Source: Micromonospora eburnea (GTDB taxonomy: Bacteria > Actinomycetota > Actinomycetes > Mycobacteriales > Micromonosporaceae). Taken from it: DNA of 64,000 bases. The notes beneath the pieces are model-generated. The model saw only the letters and a list, made by a program, of their open reading frames with translations. It was not told where the DNA came from and searched no databases. The translations under genes were made by a program, and so were the position numbers. The stretch spans positions 6,138,001 through 6,202,000 of the forward strand of contig NZ_FMHY01000002.1 in the NCBI RefSeq assembly GCF_900090225.1, written 5' to 3'. Numbering within the stretch: position 1 is the first letter of the stretch; every line of letters starts with the position of its first letter. Below, one piece after another: positions 9,154 to 17,720 of the stretch.

Positions 9154-10272
9154 TCAGCGTGCGGTGACCGGCACGGGAGCCCGTTGACCGGCCAGACCCG
9201 CGCGGGTGGCGAGGAAACTGCGGTAGACGGCCTCGTAGCCGACGGCCATCCGCGCCGCGGAGAAGTTCTCCGCGACGTGCGCCACGCAGTCGGCCGGATC
9301 GAGGCGGGACGACTCGATCAGCGCCGCCGGCAGTTCGTCGGGGTCGTCGCAGACCAGCCCGGTCAACCCGGGGCGCACCAGCTCCGGCACGGCACCCCGG
9401 CGCAGCGCCACCACCGGCGTACCGGTCGCCATCGCCTCCACCATCGCCATGCCGAACGGCTCCTCCCACCGGATCGGCATGATCAGGCAACGGGCGTCGA
9501 CCAGCAGCCGCAGGGCCGCCTCCCGGTCGGCGTTCAGCACCAGGGTCACGTCGTCGTCCAGCAGCGGCTCGACCACCTGCTCGAAGTAGCGCCGCTCCGC
9601 CGGCTCGTTGCACTTGCCGGCCAGGGTGAGCGGCAGGCCGGCCCTCCGGCAGGCACGGATCGCCACGTCGGGCCCCTTGTCCGGGCTGAACCGGGCGAGC
9701 CAGAGCACCGGCCCGCCGCCCGGCGCCCGCTTGTGCGGGAAGTCTCCCAGCGGCATCGCGTTGTGCACCGTCCCCACCCAGGGCAGCCCCGGGTTCGCCC
9801 GGCGCTGGGCGTGGGAGATCGCCACCAGCCCCACCCCGCGGTCGGTGTCGCTGAGCACCGTGCCGTACTCCCCCACCGGGTTGCCGTGCACGGTGGCCAC
9901 CGTGGGCACCGCCCGGCGGCCGGCGACCAGTGGGCCGATGGTGGTGTGGTCGTGGATCACGTCGAAGTCGGCGGGTTCGACCAGGTGGTTGATCCGGGCC
10001 AGGTGGGCCAGTTCGGGCAGGGACTCCCCGAGCCGGGCGTACTGGAGTTCCGGACCGGTGGACACGAAGTCCGCGGTGGTGCCGTGTTCGCGGCCGGTGC
10101 CGAAGACGGTCACCTGGTTGCCCCGTTCGACCAGGGCGTCCACCAGGCCGGCCACCACCTGCTCCAGCCCGCCGTAACCCGGCGGTGGCACCGACAGCCA
10201 CGGCGGCACCACCATCGCTATCCGCAACGGCCGAGCCCGCGAGCGGTCCGACGGTGGGTGGTTCACGGCCAC
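9154..10272 (-). CDS. GT4-family glycosyltransferase
   Basis: A 372-residue GT-B glycosyltransferase. The N-terminal domain has the GYGGLE loop after MVVPPW, typical of GT4 enzymes. The C-terminal nucleotide-sugar domain carries the EX7E motif EPFGMAMVE (about residue 275) followed by AMATGTPVVA. No signal peptide or membrane helix is present, so it acts in the cytoplasm. Donor and acceptor are unknown; relatives act on glycolipids, trehalose-like sugars or polysaccharide precursors. Start is ATG at 10272. The BON-domain gene lies 69 bases upstream on the same strand, which permits co-transcription. Confidence 0.9.
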   Translation of the reverse strand: MAVNHPPSDRSRARPLRIAMVVPPWLSVPPPGYGGLEQVVAGLVDALVERGNQVTVFGTGREHGTTADFVSTGPELQYARLGESLPELAHLARINHLVEPADFDVIHDHTTIGPLVAGRRAVPTVATVHGNPVGEYGTVLSDTDRGVGLVAISHAQRRANPGLPWVGTVHNAMPLGDFPHKRAPGGGPVLWLARFSPDKGPDVAIRACRRAGLPLTLAGKCNEPAERRYFEQVVEPLLDDDVTLVLNADREAALRLLVDARCLIMPIRWEEPFGMAMVEAMATGTPVVALRRGAVPELVRPGLTGLVCDDPDELPAALIESSRLDPADCVAHVAENFSAARMAVGYEAVYRSFLATRAGLAGQRAPVPVTAR

Positions 10273-10341
10273 GAGTCCTCCCCCGATGGTCCCGGCATGT
10301 GATCAGCGGCGCTTTCCCGGCCTGACCGAGAGCAAACGGAC

Positions 10342-11010
10342 TCAGCCGGCCACCACGATCCGGTCCCGCACCTCACGTACTCCGGGGGTGGCCCAGGCCG
10401 CCCGTTCCGCCTCCTCCCGTTGCCACCACGAGCGGACCACACCGTCGAGCACCACGGTGTCCCCGGTGACCCCCACCCTGATCCGTTCCGTGCCGGTCCG
10501 GCGCAGCAGGACCCGTTGCAGGTCACGGCGGGTCTGCTCGTCGCTTCCCGCTGCGGGTGGCCGGACCTCGACCAGGTTGGTGACCCCGCGTACGCCCCGC
10601 AGGCGGCGCAGCTCCCGCTCGGCGGTACGCCGCTGGAACCCGTACTCCACCTCGCCACGGAGCATGATCCAGCCGTCGGCGACGGTCACGTCCAGCCGCT
10701 CGGCGGGGATGAAGCTGTCCCACTCCAGCGCCCGGCTGGCCGCGATCGCGATGTCGGCGTCCGTCCGCTGCTCGGCGACGGGCAGGCGTACCTCGATGTC
10801 GCTGGCGACGGCCCGGACTCCGCGTACCCGGTGCGCGCAGCGCTCGGCCGCCCAGCGGAGGGCGAAGCTGTCCACCTGGCCGGTGAGCGTCACCACGCCG
10901 TCGACCACGGTCACCCCGATGTCGGTCGGCCGGGTCTGCGCGTCCCAGTCCAGCTCGGCGAGCACTTCCCGCTGGATCTCCGGATCGGTACGGACGGCGG
11001 TGGTCGTCAT
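10342..11010 (-). CDS. Three-BON-domain protein, OsmY-like
   Basis: A 222-residue protein built of three BON domains at about residues 8-75, 80-148 and 152-222. Each has the pattern VTVVDGVVTLTG or similar, followed by an RV(R)GV turn. BON modules are thought to bind phospholipid surfaces or act in osmotic and envelope stress. No signal peptide is evident, so it may act in the cytoplasm or be exported by other means. Start is ATG (MTTTAVRTD); an in-frame start 22 codons upstream is less likely. It lies behind the HtrA terminator, so it probably has its own promoter. Confidence 0.88.
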   Translation of the reverse strand: MTTTAVRTDPEIQREVLAELDWDAQTRPTDIGVTVVDGVVTLTGQVDSFALRWAAERCAHRVRGVRAVASDIEVRLPVAEQRTDADIAIAASRALEWDSFIPAERLDVTVADGWIMLRGEVEYGFQRRTAERELRRLRGVRGVTNLVEVRPPAAGSDEQTRRDLQRVLLRRTGTERIRVGVTGDTVVLDGVVRSWWQREEAERAAWATPGVREVRDRIVVAG

Positions 11011-11101
11011 GGCGTCCCCTCCCGTGCGGTTCCCGGTCAGTCGAGGGTGCCGCCGGACGGGGTGAGCCGGGCTCACCCGGACCGGGTGGGAAACAAGAAG
11101 C

Positions 11102-11148
11102 GGCGGCGGGTGACGGAGCCAACCCCCTTGACTCCGTCACCCGCCGCC
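11102..11148 (-). terminator. Perfect 17-bp hairpin downstream of the HtrA gene
   Basis: Arms at 11102-11118 and 11132-11148 are perfectly complementary with a 13-base loop. It starts 26 bases past the stop of the HtrA-like gene and before the BON gene, both on the minus strand. There is no U-tract, as is common in high-GC actinobacteria. Confidence 0.8.
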
Positions 11149-11173
11149 AGTGGAGGAGGCAGGTCTGTATCCG

Positions 11174-12847
11174 TTAGGACGTCTCAGTGAGCGTCACGGT
11201 TGCCGTCTGGTCCGATCCGTTTCGCTTGAACTGCACCTCGACCCGGTCGCCGACCTTGCTCGACTGGACGGCGCCCACCAGATCGTTCGAATCCTTGATC
11301 ACCTTGTCGCCGAACCGGGTGACCACGTCGCCCCGTTGCAGCCCGGCCTTCTCGGCACCGCTGCCCGGGAGGACCGAGGTGATCAGCGCGCCACCGTCCT
11401 CGGCGGCGTTCACCTGGACCCCGAGCGACGGGTGGCTGACCTTCTCGCCGCGCTGGAGCTTGCCGGCGACGTCCTTGGCCTTGTTGCTCGGGATGGCGAA
11501 GCCGACGCCGATGTTGCCGTTGCTGCCCTGCCCGGCGGTGGCGATGGCGGTGTTGATGCCGATCACCTCGCCCCGGGTGTTGACCAGCGCGCCGCCGGAG
11601 TTGCCCGGGTTGATCGGGGCGTCGGTCTGGAGCAGCCCGGAGATCGAGCTGGCCCCCTGCCGCGGGTCCATCTGCTGGCCGCTGTCGCCGGCCTGGATGG
11701 TGCGGTCGCGGGCGCTGAGGATGCCGGCCGTGACCGAGCCCTGGAGGCCGAGCGGGCTGCCCAGGGCGAGCACCTGGTCACCCACCTGCATCGCGTCGCT
11801 GTCGCCGAACTTGGCCGCCTTCAGGCCGCTCACCTCGCTGGCCTGGACCACCGCGAGGTCGGTCTTCGGGTCGGTGCCGACGATCTTCGCCGGCGCGTTC
11901 TTGCCGTCGGCGAAGACCACCTTCACCCTGTCACCGCTGGCGGAGGCGACCACGTGGTTGTTGGTCAGCACGTACCCGTCGGCGCTGAGGATCACCCCGG
12001 AGCCCTCACCGCTGTCCGTCATGATCGTGACGATGCTGTCCTGGACGGAGGCGGCGATCTGCGGCAGGTCGGCGGGGTTGATCACGGGCGCCGCCGAGTA
12101 GTTCCGGGTGATGGTGGTACCCGAGTTGTCGTTCAGGGCGAGCGCGAGCGCACCGCCGGCCACCCCGGAGCCGAACATCAGCGCCAGGGCCAGGGCCCCC
12201 ACGCCGACGAACTTCGCCGCCCGGCCCGGGCGCGGCGCGGGCTGCGGCGAGCCCCACGGCGGGACCGGCTGACCGGCCTGGTGCGGCTGCGCGCCGGGAT
12301 ACGGCTGGTACGACGGAACGGGCCCGCCGGCCGCCGTCTGGTAGCCGGTGCCGTAGTGCGCGCCGGTGCCCTGGTGCGGGCCGGCGGCCCAGCCGGCCGG
12401 CTGCTGCTCCCCGTACCAGGGGCCGGGCTGCTGCGGCTGCCCTGAGACCGGGTACGGCGGCGCGGACGGGGTCTCCGTCGGCCGGGCGTACGGGCTGACG
12501 GGCGGCGCCGCCTCGGTACGGCCGGCGTCGAAGCCAGCCGGGGCCTCGGCGCGCCCGGAGTCGGTGGTGGCCGGCGCGTCGGCACGGGCGAATTCGGTGG
12601 TGGCCGGGGCCTCGGTGCGCCCGAAGTCGGTGGTTGCCGGCGCGTCGAAGGCGGCCGGGGCCTCGGCGCGGCTGGCGTCGGCGGCGGTCCCGGCGGCCGG
12701 GGAGTCGGCCGGAACCGGCGCGGCGGCCGGGGCGGGGGTGGAGTCCGAGGGCCCGCTCCCCATGCGGGTCAGCTCGGCGGTGGGATGCGACGGCTCGGCG
12801 TCGGCGAGAGCCGGCGACCGCTGCGGGTCGGTCTCGTGGTCGGTCAT
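11174..12847 (-). CDS. HtrA/PepD-like membrane serine protease with PDZ domain
   Basis: A 557-residue HtrA-family protease. About 210 residues of Ala/Pro/Glu-rich cytoplasmic region, with short APATT-type repeats at residues 70-112, precede a single transmembrane helix (about 213-238). The extracytoplasmic trypsin-like domain has the triad His298 (TNNHVVA), Asp330 (KTDLAV) and Ser417 (GNSGGA), and a C-terminal PDZ domain starts near 455. It should degrade or chaperone misfolded proteins outside the membrane. It lies 62 bases behind the sensor kinase, the arrangement of mprA-mprB-pepD in Mycobacterium, where MprAB controls pepD and PepD feeds back on the envelope stress response. That role here is inference by analogy. 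Confidence 0.92.
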   Translation of the reverse strand: MTDHETDPQRSPALADAEPSHPTAELTRMGSGPSDSTPAPAAAPVPADSPAAGTAADASRAEAPAAFDAPATTDFGRTEAPATTEFARADAPATTDSGRAEAPAGFDAGRTEAAPPVSPYARPTETPSAPPYPVSGQPQQPGPWYGEQQPAGWAAGPHQGTGAHYGTGYQTAAGGPVPSYQPYPGAQPHQAGQPVPPWGSPQPAPRPGRAAKFVGVGALALALMFGSGVAGGALALALNDNSGTTITRNYSAAPVINPADLPQIAASVQDSIVTIMTDSGEGSGVILSADGYVLTNNHVVASASGDRVKVVFADGKNAPAKIVGTDPKTDLAVVQASEVSGLKAAKFGDSDAMQVGDQVLALGSPLGLQGSVTAGILSARDRTIQAGDSGQQMDPRQGASSISGLLQTDAPINPGNSGGALVNTRGEVIGINTAIATAGQGSNGNIGVGFAIPSNKAKDVAGKLQRGEKVSHPSLGVQVNAAEDGGALITSVLPGSGAEKAGLQRGDVVTRFGDKVIKDSNDLVGAVQSSKVGDRVEVQFKRNGSDQTATVTLTETS

Positions 12848-12909
12848 GTATCCACCTTCTCCGCTGGCACTGCGATCAGCCTGGAATCCGCCTGAATGTT
12901 TTCTGAAAG

Positions 12910-14466
12910 TCAGTCACCCGGCTCCGGCGCTTCGGGCAGCAGGGGCAGTTTGACCCGGAACGTGGCCCCACCGCCCGGCGTTTCGGCCACCTCGACCGTG
13001 CCGTGGTGTGCCGCCACCAACGCGGCCACGATGGCCAGCCCCAGCCCGGTGCTGGTCGGCCCGCCGGCCCGCCGGGTCCGCGCCGCGTCCACCCGGTAGA
13101 ACCGCTCGAAGACCCGCTCGGCCTGCTCGGGGGTGAGGCCCGGGCCGGTGTCCGCCACCTCGACCACGGCCAGGTTGCCGGGCTCGCCCCGCAGCCGCAG
13201 GGTCACCGAGGCGTCCGGCGGGGTGTGGGTGAGCGCGTTGGTCATCAGGTTGCCGATCACCTGCCGCAGCCGGGCGTCGTCGCCGAGCACCACCAGCGGC
13301 CCGGCGCCGGGCTCGATGTCCAGCTCGATCCGGCGCTCCGGGTCGACCGCCCGGGCCGCCTGCACCGCGTCCGAGGCGAGCACCGGCAACTCCACCGGGG
13401 CCAGCGCGATCGGCCGTTCCCGGTCCATCCGGGCGAGCAGCAGCAGATCCTCCACCAACAGCCCCATCCGGGCCGCCTCGTCCTCGATCCGGCGCAGCAG
13501 GCCGGCGGTCTGCTCGGGCTGCCGGGCCGCACCCTGCCGGTACAACTCGGCGAAACCCCGGATGGTGGTCAGCGGGGTACGCAACTCGTGCGAGGCGTCC
13601 GCGACGAACTGCCGCATCCGTTCCTCGGAGCGGCGGGCCCGCGCCTCGGAGGCCTGCGCCTGCGCCGCCGCGTCCCGGGCGCTGGCCTCCGCGCTGCGGG
13701 CTGCCGCCTCGGACGCCGCTCTGGCCGTGAACGCGGCCTCGATCTGGGCGAGCATCGCGTTCAGCGCCCGGGAGAGCCGGCCCAGCTCGGAGGTGGGCAC
13801 CGGCGCTCCCTCCTCCGGGTCGGGCACCCGCCGGGTCAGGTCGCCGCCGGCGATGGCCGCCGCGGTCCGCTCGATCTCGACGAGCGGCTTGAGACTGGTA
13901 CGCACGATCCCCGCGCCCACCGATGCCACGATGATCAGCACCGCCCCACCCACCAGCAGGTCGATCCAGGCCAACTGCCTGACCGCCATGTCGACGTCAG
14001 TCAGGTTCTGCCCAATGGCGACCATCTGGCCGTTCGGGAGCTGGGTGTAGAGCATCCGCCAGCGGACGGAACTCTCGCGCGCACGAACGGTGAAGGGCTC
14101 CTCGTCCATCCTGGCGAAACCCGCTGCGTTCGCCGGCCAGGGCGGTAGGTCCTCAATGCGGAATCGAGAGGTGTCGTAGCGTGCGAAGAGAATCGCGCCG
14201 GTGGTCGGGTCGGTAGCGACCAGGACATAGTCAGTCGGAATGCCCAGCCCGCCCTCGTGCCGCTCCGCGACGGCGCTCTCCAGGTTGCGCTGCGACATCC
14301 GCAGCTCGTCGTCGACCTGGCCGAGCAGATAGTTGCCGAGAAAGTAGGCGGTCAGCGTACTGATCACCACGAGGGCCGCCGCGACGAGGGCGAGGACGGC
14401 GGCGACCAGCTTCACCCGCAGGGGTACACCGCGCAGCCAGCCCTTCGCGTCGTGGACGGCGCTCAC
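12910..14466 (-). CDS. Sensor histidine kinase, MprB-like
   Basis: A 518-residue membrane kinase. Transmembrane helices at about 16-40 and 168-190 flank an extracytoplasmic sensor of roughly 125 residues. A HAMP domain follows, then an Ala/Glu/Arg-rich coiled coil (about 245-285), the phosphoacceptor His293 in ASHELRTPLT, and the ATPase domain with N, G1 (DTGPGL) and G2 (GLGLAI) boxes. The start overlaps the response regulator stop by four bases (ATGA). It lies upstream of the HtrA-like protease, the MprAB-PepD order. The signal is probably envelope or protein-folding stress, by analogy only. Confidence 0.93.
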   Translation of the reverse strand: MSAVHDAKGWLRGVPLRVKLVAAVLALVAAALVVISTLTAYFLGNYLLGQVDDELRMSQRNLESAVAERHEGGLGIPTDYVLVATDPTTGAILFARYDTSRFRIEDLPPWPANAAGFARMDEEPFTVRARESSVRWRMLYTQLPNGQMVAIGQNLTDVDMAVRQLAWIDLLVGGAVLIIVASVGAGIVRTSLKPLVEIERTAAAIAGGDLTRRVPDPEEGAPVPTSELGRLSRALNAMLAQIEAAFTARAASEAAARSAEASARDAAAQAQASEARARRSEERMRQFVADASHELRTPLTTIRGFAELYRQGAARQPEQTAGLLRRIEDEAARMGLLVEDLLLLARMDRERPIALAPVELPVLASDAVQAARAVDPERRIELDIEPGAGPLVVLGDDARLRQVIGNLMTNALTHTPPDASVTLRLRGEPGNLAVVEVADTGPGLTPEQAERVFERFYRVDAARTRRAGGPTSTGLGLAIVAALVAAHHGTVEVAETPGGGATFRVKLPLLPEAPEPGD

Positions 14467-15164
14467 GCCGCCGGCTTGCGTAGCACGTAGCCGACCCCGC
14501 GCAGGGTGTGGATCAGTCGGGGTTGGGTGTTGTCGATCTTGCGCCGCAGGTAGGAGATGTAGGACTCGACGATGTTGTCGTCCCCGCGGAAGTCGTAGTT
14601 CCAGACGTGGTCGAGGATCTGCGCCTTGGACAGCACCCGGTTGGCGTTGAGCATCAGGTAGCGCAGCAGCTTGAACTCGGTCGGCGACAGCTGCACCCGC
14701 TGGCCGGCCCGGTGCACCTCGTGGGTCTCCTCGTCCAGCTCCAGGTCGGCGAAGGTGAGCCGGGAGGGGGCGTGGTCGCCGGTGGCGGTACGCCGCAGCA
14801 CCGCCCGGATCCGCGCGGTCAGCTCCTCCAGGCTGAACGGCTTGGTGACGTAGTCGTCGCCGCCCAGAGTGAGCCCGCGGATCTTGTCGTCGGTGGCGTC
14901 GCGGGCGGTCAGGAAGACCACCGGCGTACGCGTACCGCCCTCGCGGAGCAGCCGGATGACCTCGAAGCCGTCCAGGTCGGGCAGCATCACGTCGAGCACC
15001 ACCAGGTCGGGCCGGTGGTCCTTGGCGGCGGTCAGCGCGGCGCTGCCGCTGGTCGCGGTGGCGACGTCGAAGCCGGCGAAGCGCAGGCTCGCGGAGAGCA
15101 GCTCGAGGATGTTGGGGTCGTCCTCGACGACGAGCAGACGAGCCTCGGTCTGGGTAGCCACCAT
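14463..15164 (-). CDS. OmpR-family response regulator, MprA-like
   Basis: A 233-residue two-domain regulator. The receiver has acidic residues EDD at 14-16, phosphoacceptor Asp58 (VVLDVMLPD) and Lys108 (TKPF). The C-terminal winged helix (about 135-232) carries the LSPTEFKLLRYL and RGVGYVL signatures of the OmpR/PhoB class. It overlaps its kinase by four bases. Possible starts are ATG at 15164 (MVATQTEA), 15173 or 15176; the first is used here, and the choice changes only a few residues. It is the first gene of a regulator-kinase-protease cluster. Confidence 0.92.
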   Translation of the reverse strand: MVATQTEARLLVVEDDPNILELLSASLRFAGFDVATATSGSAALTAAKDHRPDLVVLDVMLPDLDGFEVIRLLREGGTRTPVVFLTARDATDDKIRGLTLGGDDYVTKPFSLEELTARIRAVLRRTATGDHAPSRLTFADLELDEETHEVHRAGQRVQLSPTEFKLLRYLMLNANRVLSKAQILDHVWNYDFRGDDNIVESYISYLRRKIDNTQPRLIHTLRGVGYVLRKPAA

Positions 15165-15249
15165 GTCACCCATCATCCGCGCCCCGGCTGCGGTCCCGCT
15201 GGGTGGATGCTGGAAACAACCTGTGAGCCGGCCGAGCCCCGGCGGCGGC

Positions 15250-15864
15250 TCAGCGGAGCAGCCGGCGCAGCCCGTCCAGCGCGCCGTCGAGCAGCCGGAT
15301 CGCCGTCCGGAGCTGGGCGTCGGTGAGCCGGCCGGCGCGGACCAGCGCGCCCACCTCGACGGTGAACGCGGCCAGCCGCTGGTCGAACTCGGCAAGCAGG
15401 GGCGTTTCGCCGCGCGCCGGGCCACCGCTGGCGGCGGGTCGGGTCGGCGGCGGCTCCCAGTGCCCCCGCCGGGTCTGCCGGGCCGCCTCGCGCAGCTCCC
15501 GCTTGAGATCGCGCACGGAGCCGCGTACCTCGCTGCGGATCTCGCCGGCCAGGGCGGACAGGTCCTCGACCGAGGCGCTGATGTCCGATTCCAGGGTGGC
15601 GAGCTCGTCGGCGCGCTGCCGCAGCTCCGCGCGGCCCGCCTCGGTGATCTCGTATACCTTGCGGCCGCCGACGGCGGTGTGGGTGACCAGCCCCTCGACC
15701 TCCAGGCGTTGCAGCCGGGGGTAGATGGTGCCGGCGCTCGGCGCGTACAGGCCGAGGAAGCGGTCCTCCAGCAGCCGGATCAGCTCGTAGCCGTGCTTCG
15801 GGCCGTCGTCGAGGAGCTTGAGCAGATAGAGCCGGAGCCGCCCGTGAGTGAACACGGCGGTCAC
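15250..15864 (-). CDS. PadR-family transcriptional repressor
   Basis: A 204-residue PadR regulator. The winged helix occupies about residues 5-80: LRLYLLKLL, then GPKHGYELIRLLE, then SAGTIYPRLQRLE. A long charged helical C-terminus (about 85-150) probably dimerises, and the last helix region is Gly/Pro-linked. It overlaps the upstream DUF4097 gene by four bases (ATGA), so the two are co-translated. A PadR-like dyad in the promoter of that gene points to autorepression. The inducer is unknown; related pairs respond to envelope stress or small phenolic or toxic compounds. Confidence 0.9.
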   Translation of the reverse strand: MTAVFTHGRLRLYLLKLLDDGPKHGYELIRLLEDRFLGLYAPSAGTIYPRLQRLEVEGLVTHTAVGGRKVYEITEAGRAELRQRADELATLESDISASVEDLSALAGEIRSEVRGSVRDLKRELREAARQTRRGHWEPPPTRPAASGGPARGETPLLAEFDQRLAAFTVEVGALVRAGRLTDAQLRTAIRLLDGALDGLRRLLR

Positions 15865-16694
15865 GGCAGCTCCTCCAGGTCGTCGTCCTCGACGGGTCGG
15901 GCCAGCAGTGCGATGCTGCCGGACGTCGCGGACGCCCAGAGCTTACCGCCGCCCGCGCCGAGGACTCCGTGGCTGTCCTTGATCGAGCCGAAGCCGCTGC
16001 CGCCGCCCACCTGTGGGAAGCCGCTGGTGATCCGGCCGGAGGTGGTGTGCAGGTGGACGGTGAGGTCGCTGTCCTCGCGGACGCGGACCGTGATGCTGCC
16101 GGAGATGGCGCTGAGCCGGATCTCGCTGCCCCGCGGGTTGTCCAGGTCGCAGGTGATCGACCCGGAGACCGCGTGGGCGCGGACCCGTTCGGGCGCGCTG
16201 TCGGCGAGGATCAGCTCGCCGGAGACCGTCTCCAGGTCCAGGTCGCCGGCCACGCCGAGCGCCTCCACCGGACCCGAGATGACCTTCGCGACGGTGTGGC
16301 CGCGCAGCCCCATCAGGGTCACCTGCCCGGAGGTGACGTCGACCCGGGTGTCCCGGCGCAGGCCGGAGGCGACCAGCGAGCCGTCCACCATGTGCAGGTC
16401 GGCCAGCACGTCGGCCGGCACGGCGACGGAGACCTCGGCCCGGAACCGGCGGCCGAGCTGACCGAGCCACCAGAGGAACCCGGGCCAGCGGGGGTGCCGC
16501 TCGTGCCCGACGAAGAGGCGGCCGTCGCGGTGTTCCACGAGGACCGGCCGGCGGCTGACCCGGGTGATGTCGATCCGGGCCGGACCGTCGGTGGCGACCA
16601 CGTTGAGCCGGCCGGTGACCAGCCGTACGTCGAGCCGGGTGACCGGCCCGTCCAGGGTGAGCCGCTGCGGGCTGTCGACCGTCCAGTTGGCCAT
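15861..16694 (-). CDS. DUF4097 beta-strand repeat protein
   Basis: A 277-residue DUF4097 protein made of repeating short strands with S-G-(S/E/P) turns (VTSGQV, VISGPV, TVSGEL, AVSGSI, AISGSI, TTSGRI, ATSGSI). This predicts a right-handed beta-solenoid-like adhesin fold. No signal peptide or membrane helix is visible; the WPGFLWWLGQLGRRF stretch near residue 75 might touch membrane. The function is unknown. In actinobacteria it often pairs with a PadR regulator, as here, and may sense or scaffold at the membrane. ATG at 16694 follows a good GAGGGG ribosome binding site. Confidence 0.85.
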   Translation of the reverse strand: MANWTVDSPQRLTLDGPVTRLDVRLVTGRLNVVATDGPARIDITRVSRRPVLVEHRDGRLFVGHERHPRWPGFLWWLGQLGRRFRAEVSVAVPADVLADLHMVDGSLVASGLRRDTRVDVTSGQVTLMGLRGHTVAKVISGPVEALGVAGDLDLETVSGELILADSAPERVRAHAVSGSITCDLDNPRGSEIRLSAISGSITVRVREDSDLTVHLHTTSGRITSGFPQVGGGSGFGSIKDSHGVLGAGGGKLWASATSGSIALLARPVEDDDLEELP

Positions 16695-16747
16695 GGCGTA
16701 CTCCCCTCGGTGACGCGCCCACCAACGGCACGTCGAGCGACGGAGAA

Positions 16748-16788
16748 AGCATAACGCGATACATCGCGACTGAACAAGATTGTCGCGA
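16748..16788 (-). promoter_or_regulatory. Promoter with embedded PadR-type operator
   Basis: On the minus strand a -35 TTGTTC (16777-16772) and a -10 TATGCT (16753-16748) stand 18 bases apart. The spacer holds a perfect dyad CGCGAT-AC-ATCGCG (16755-16768). A second overlapping dyad TCGCGAC/GTCGCGA occupies 16764-16770 and 16782-16788. The ATACAT core matches the ATGT/ACAT style of PadR operators. A repressor bound here would block its own operon. Confidence 0.65.
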
Positions 16789-16793
16789 GGGCG

Positions 16794-17720
16794 TCAGGCG
16801 GCCAGGTCCAGCGTCGCCTCCCGACCGGTCGACGTCACGGGACCACCGCCCGGACGGGCTGGCGAAAGGTCCCGCACCGGGCCGGGCCGAGCGGCGGGCA
16901 CCGGCCGGGCCGGGGTCAGGTGGATCGCCGACTCGGCGACGCGGGCCAGCATCCGCCGATCCGCCGCCCCGGCCGGATGCAGCGCGGCGGCCACCACCAC
17001 CGACACCGTCAGATCCCGGGCGGCCAGCACCCGGCGTACCGATTCCCAGAGCGTCTCCGCACCGAGGAAGGCGGCCAGGGTGGTCGGGTCGCCGGCGTCC
17101 CGGTAGGTGAGGCGCAGCGGCACGATCGGCGCGCCGGCGTCCACCGCGGCCTGGAACATGGCCGGCCGGAACCCCCGCGCGGGCCGGCAGTCGGCCGCCT
17201 CACCGCACCAGGTCGTCCCCTCGGGGAAGACCGCAACCGAGTGCCCGGCGCGCAGCGCGGCGGCCACCCGGCCGACCGTGGCCGGCAGGTCACGGGGCCG
17301 GGACCGGTCGACGAAGACCGTGCCGGCGGCGGCGGCCAGCGCCCCCACCACGGGCCACCCCCGCACCTCCCGCTTGGCGAGCATCCGGGTCGGCGCGACC
17401 GCGAGCACGGCCAGGACGTCCAGCCAGGAGACGTGGTTGGCGACCAGCAGCGCCCGCCGGCGCGGCAGCCGACCCCGGACCACCAGCCGCACGCCGAGGG
17501 CCCGCAGCGCGCCGCGAGCCCAGCCACGTAGCGCGGCCCGCCGCTCCCGGGCCGGCAGCAGAGGCAGCAGTACGGCCAGCCCGATCCCGGCCAGCAGCAT
17601 CCCGACCGCCCCCAGCAGCCGCCCCACCCGGCGCGGAAGCGACACCGCCGACCCGGCGTCGGCCGGCAGGCACGCCGGGCCGCAGCCCGAGGCGGGCCGC
17701 CACAGGTCGTCGCCGGTCAC
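16794..17720 (-). CDS. olsA: Lyso-ornithine lipid O-acyltransferase, OlsA-like
   Basis: A 308-residue LPLAT-family acyltransferase. It has an N-terminal hydrophobic anchor (about residues 33-53), the catalytic NHVSWLD block near 100 and the FPEGTT block near 173, and a Pro-rich C-terminus. Start is GTG at 17720, overlapping the stop of the upstream OlsB-like gene (GTGA). OlsA acylates the hydroxyl of lyso-ornithine lipid made by OlsB to give the phosphorus-free ornithine lipid. The assignment rests on this tight pairing; by sequence alone it could also be a phosphatidate-forming PlsC. Confidence 0.75.
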   Translation of the reverse strand: MTGDDLWRPASGCGPACLPADAGSAVSLPRRVGRLLGAVGMLLAGIGLAVLLPLLPARERRAALRGWARGALRALGVRLVVRGRLPRRRALLVANHVSWLDVLAVLAVAPTRMLAKREVRGWPVVGALAAAAGTVFVDRSRPRDLPATVGRVAAALRAGHSVAVFPEGTTWCGEAADCRPARGFRPAMFQAAVDAGAPIVPLRLTYRDAGDPTTLAAFLGAETLWESVRRVLAARDLTVSVVVAAALHPAGAADRRMLARVAESAIHLTPARPVPAARPGPVRDLSPARPGGGPVTSTGREATLDLAA

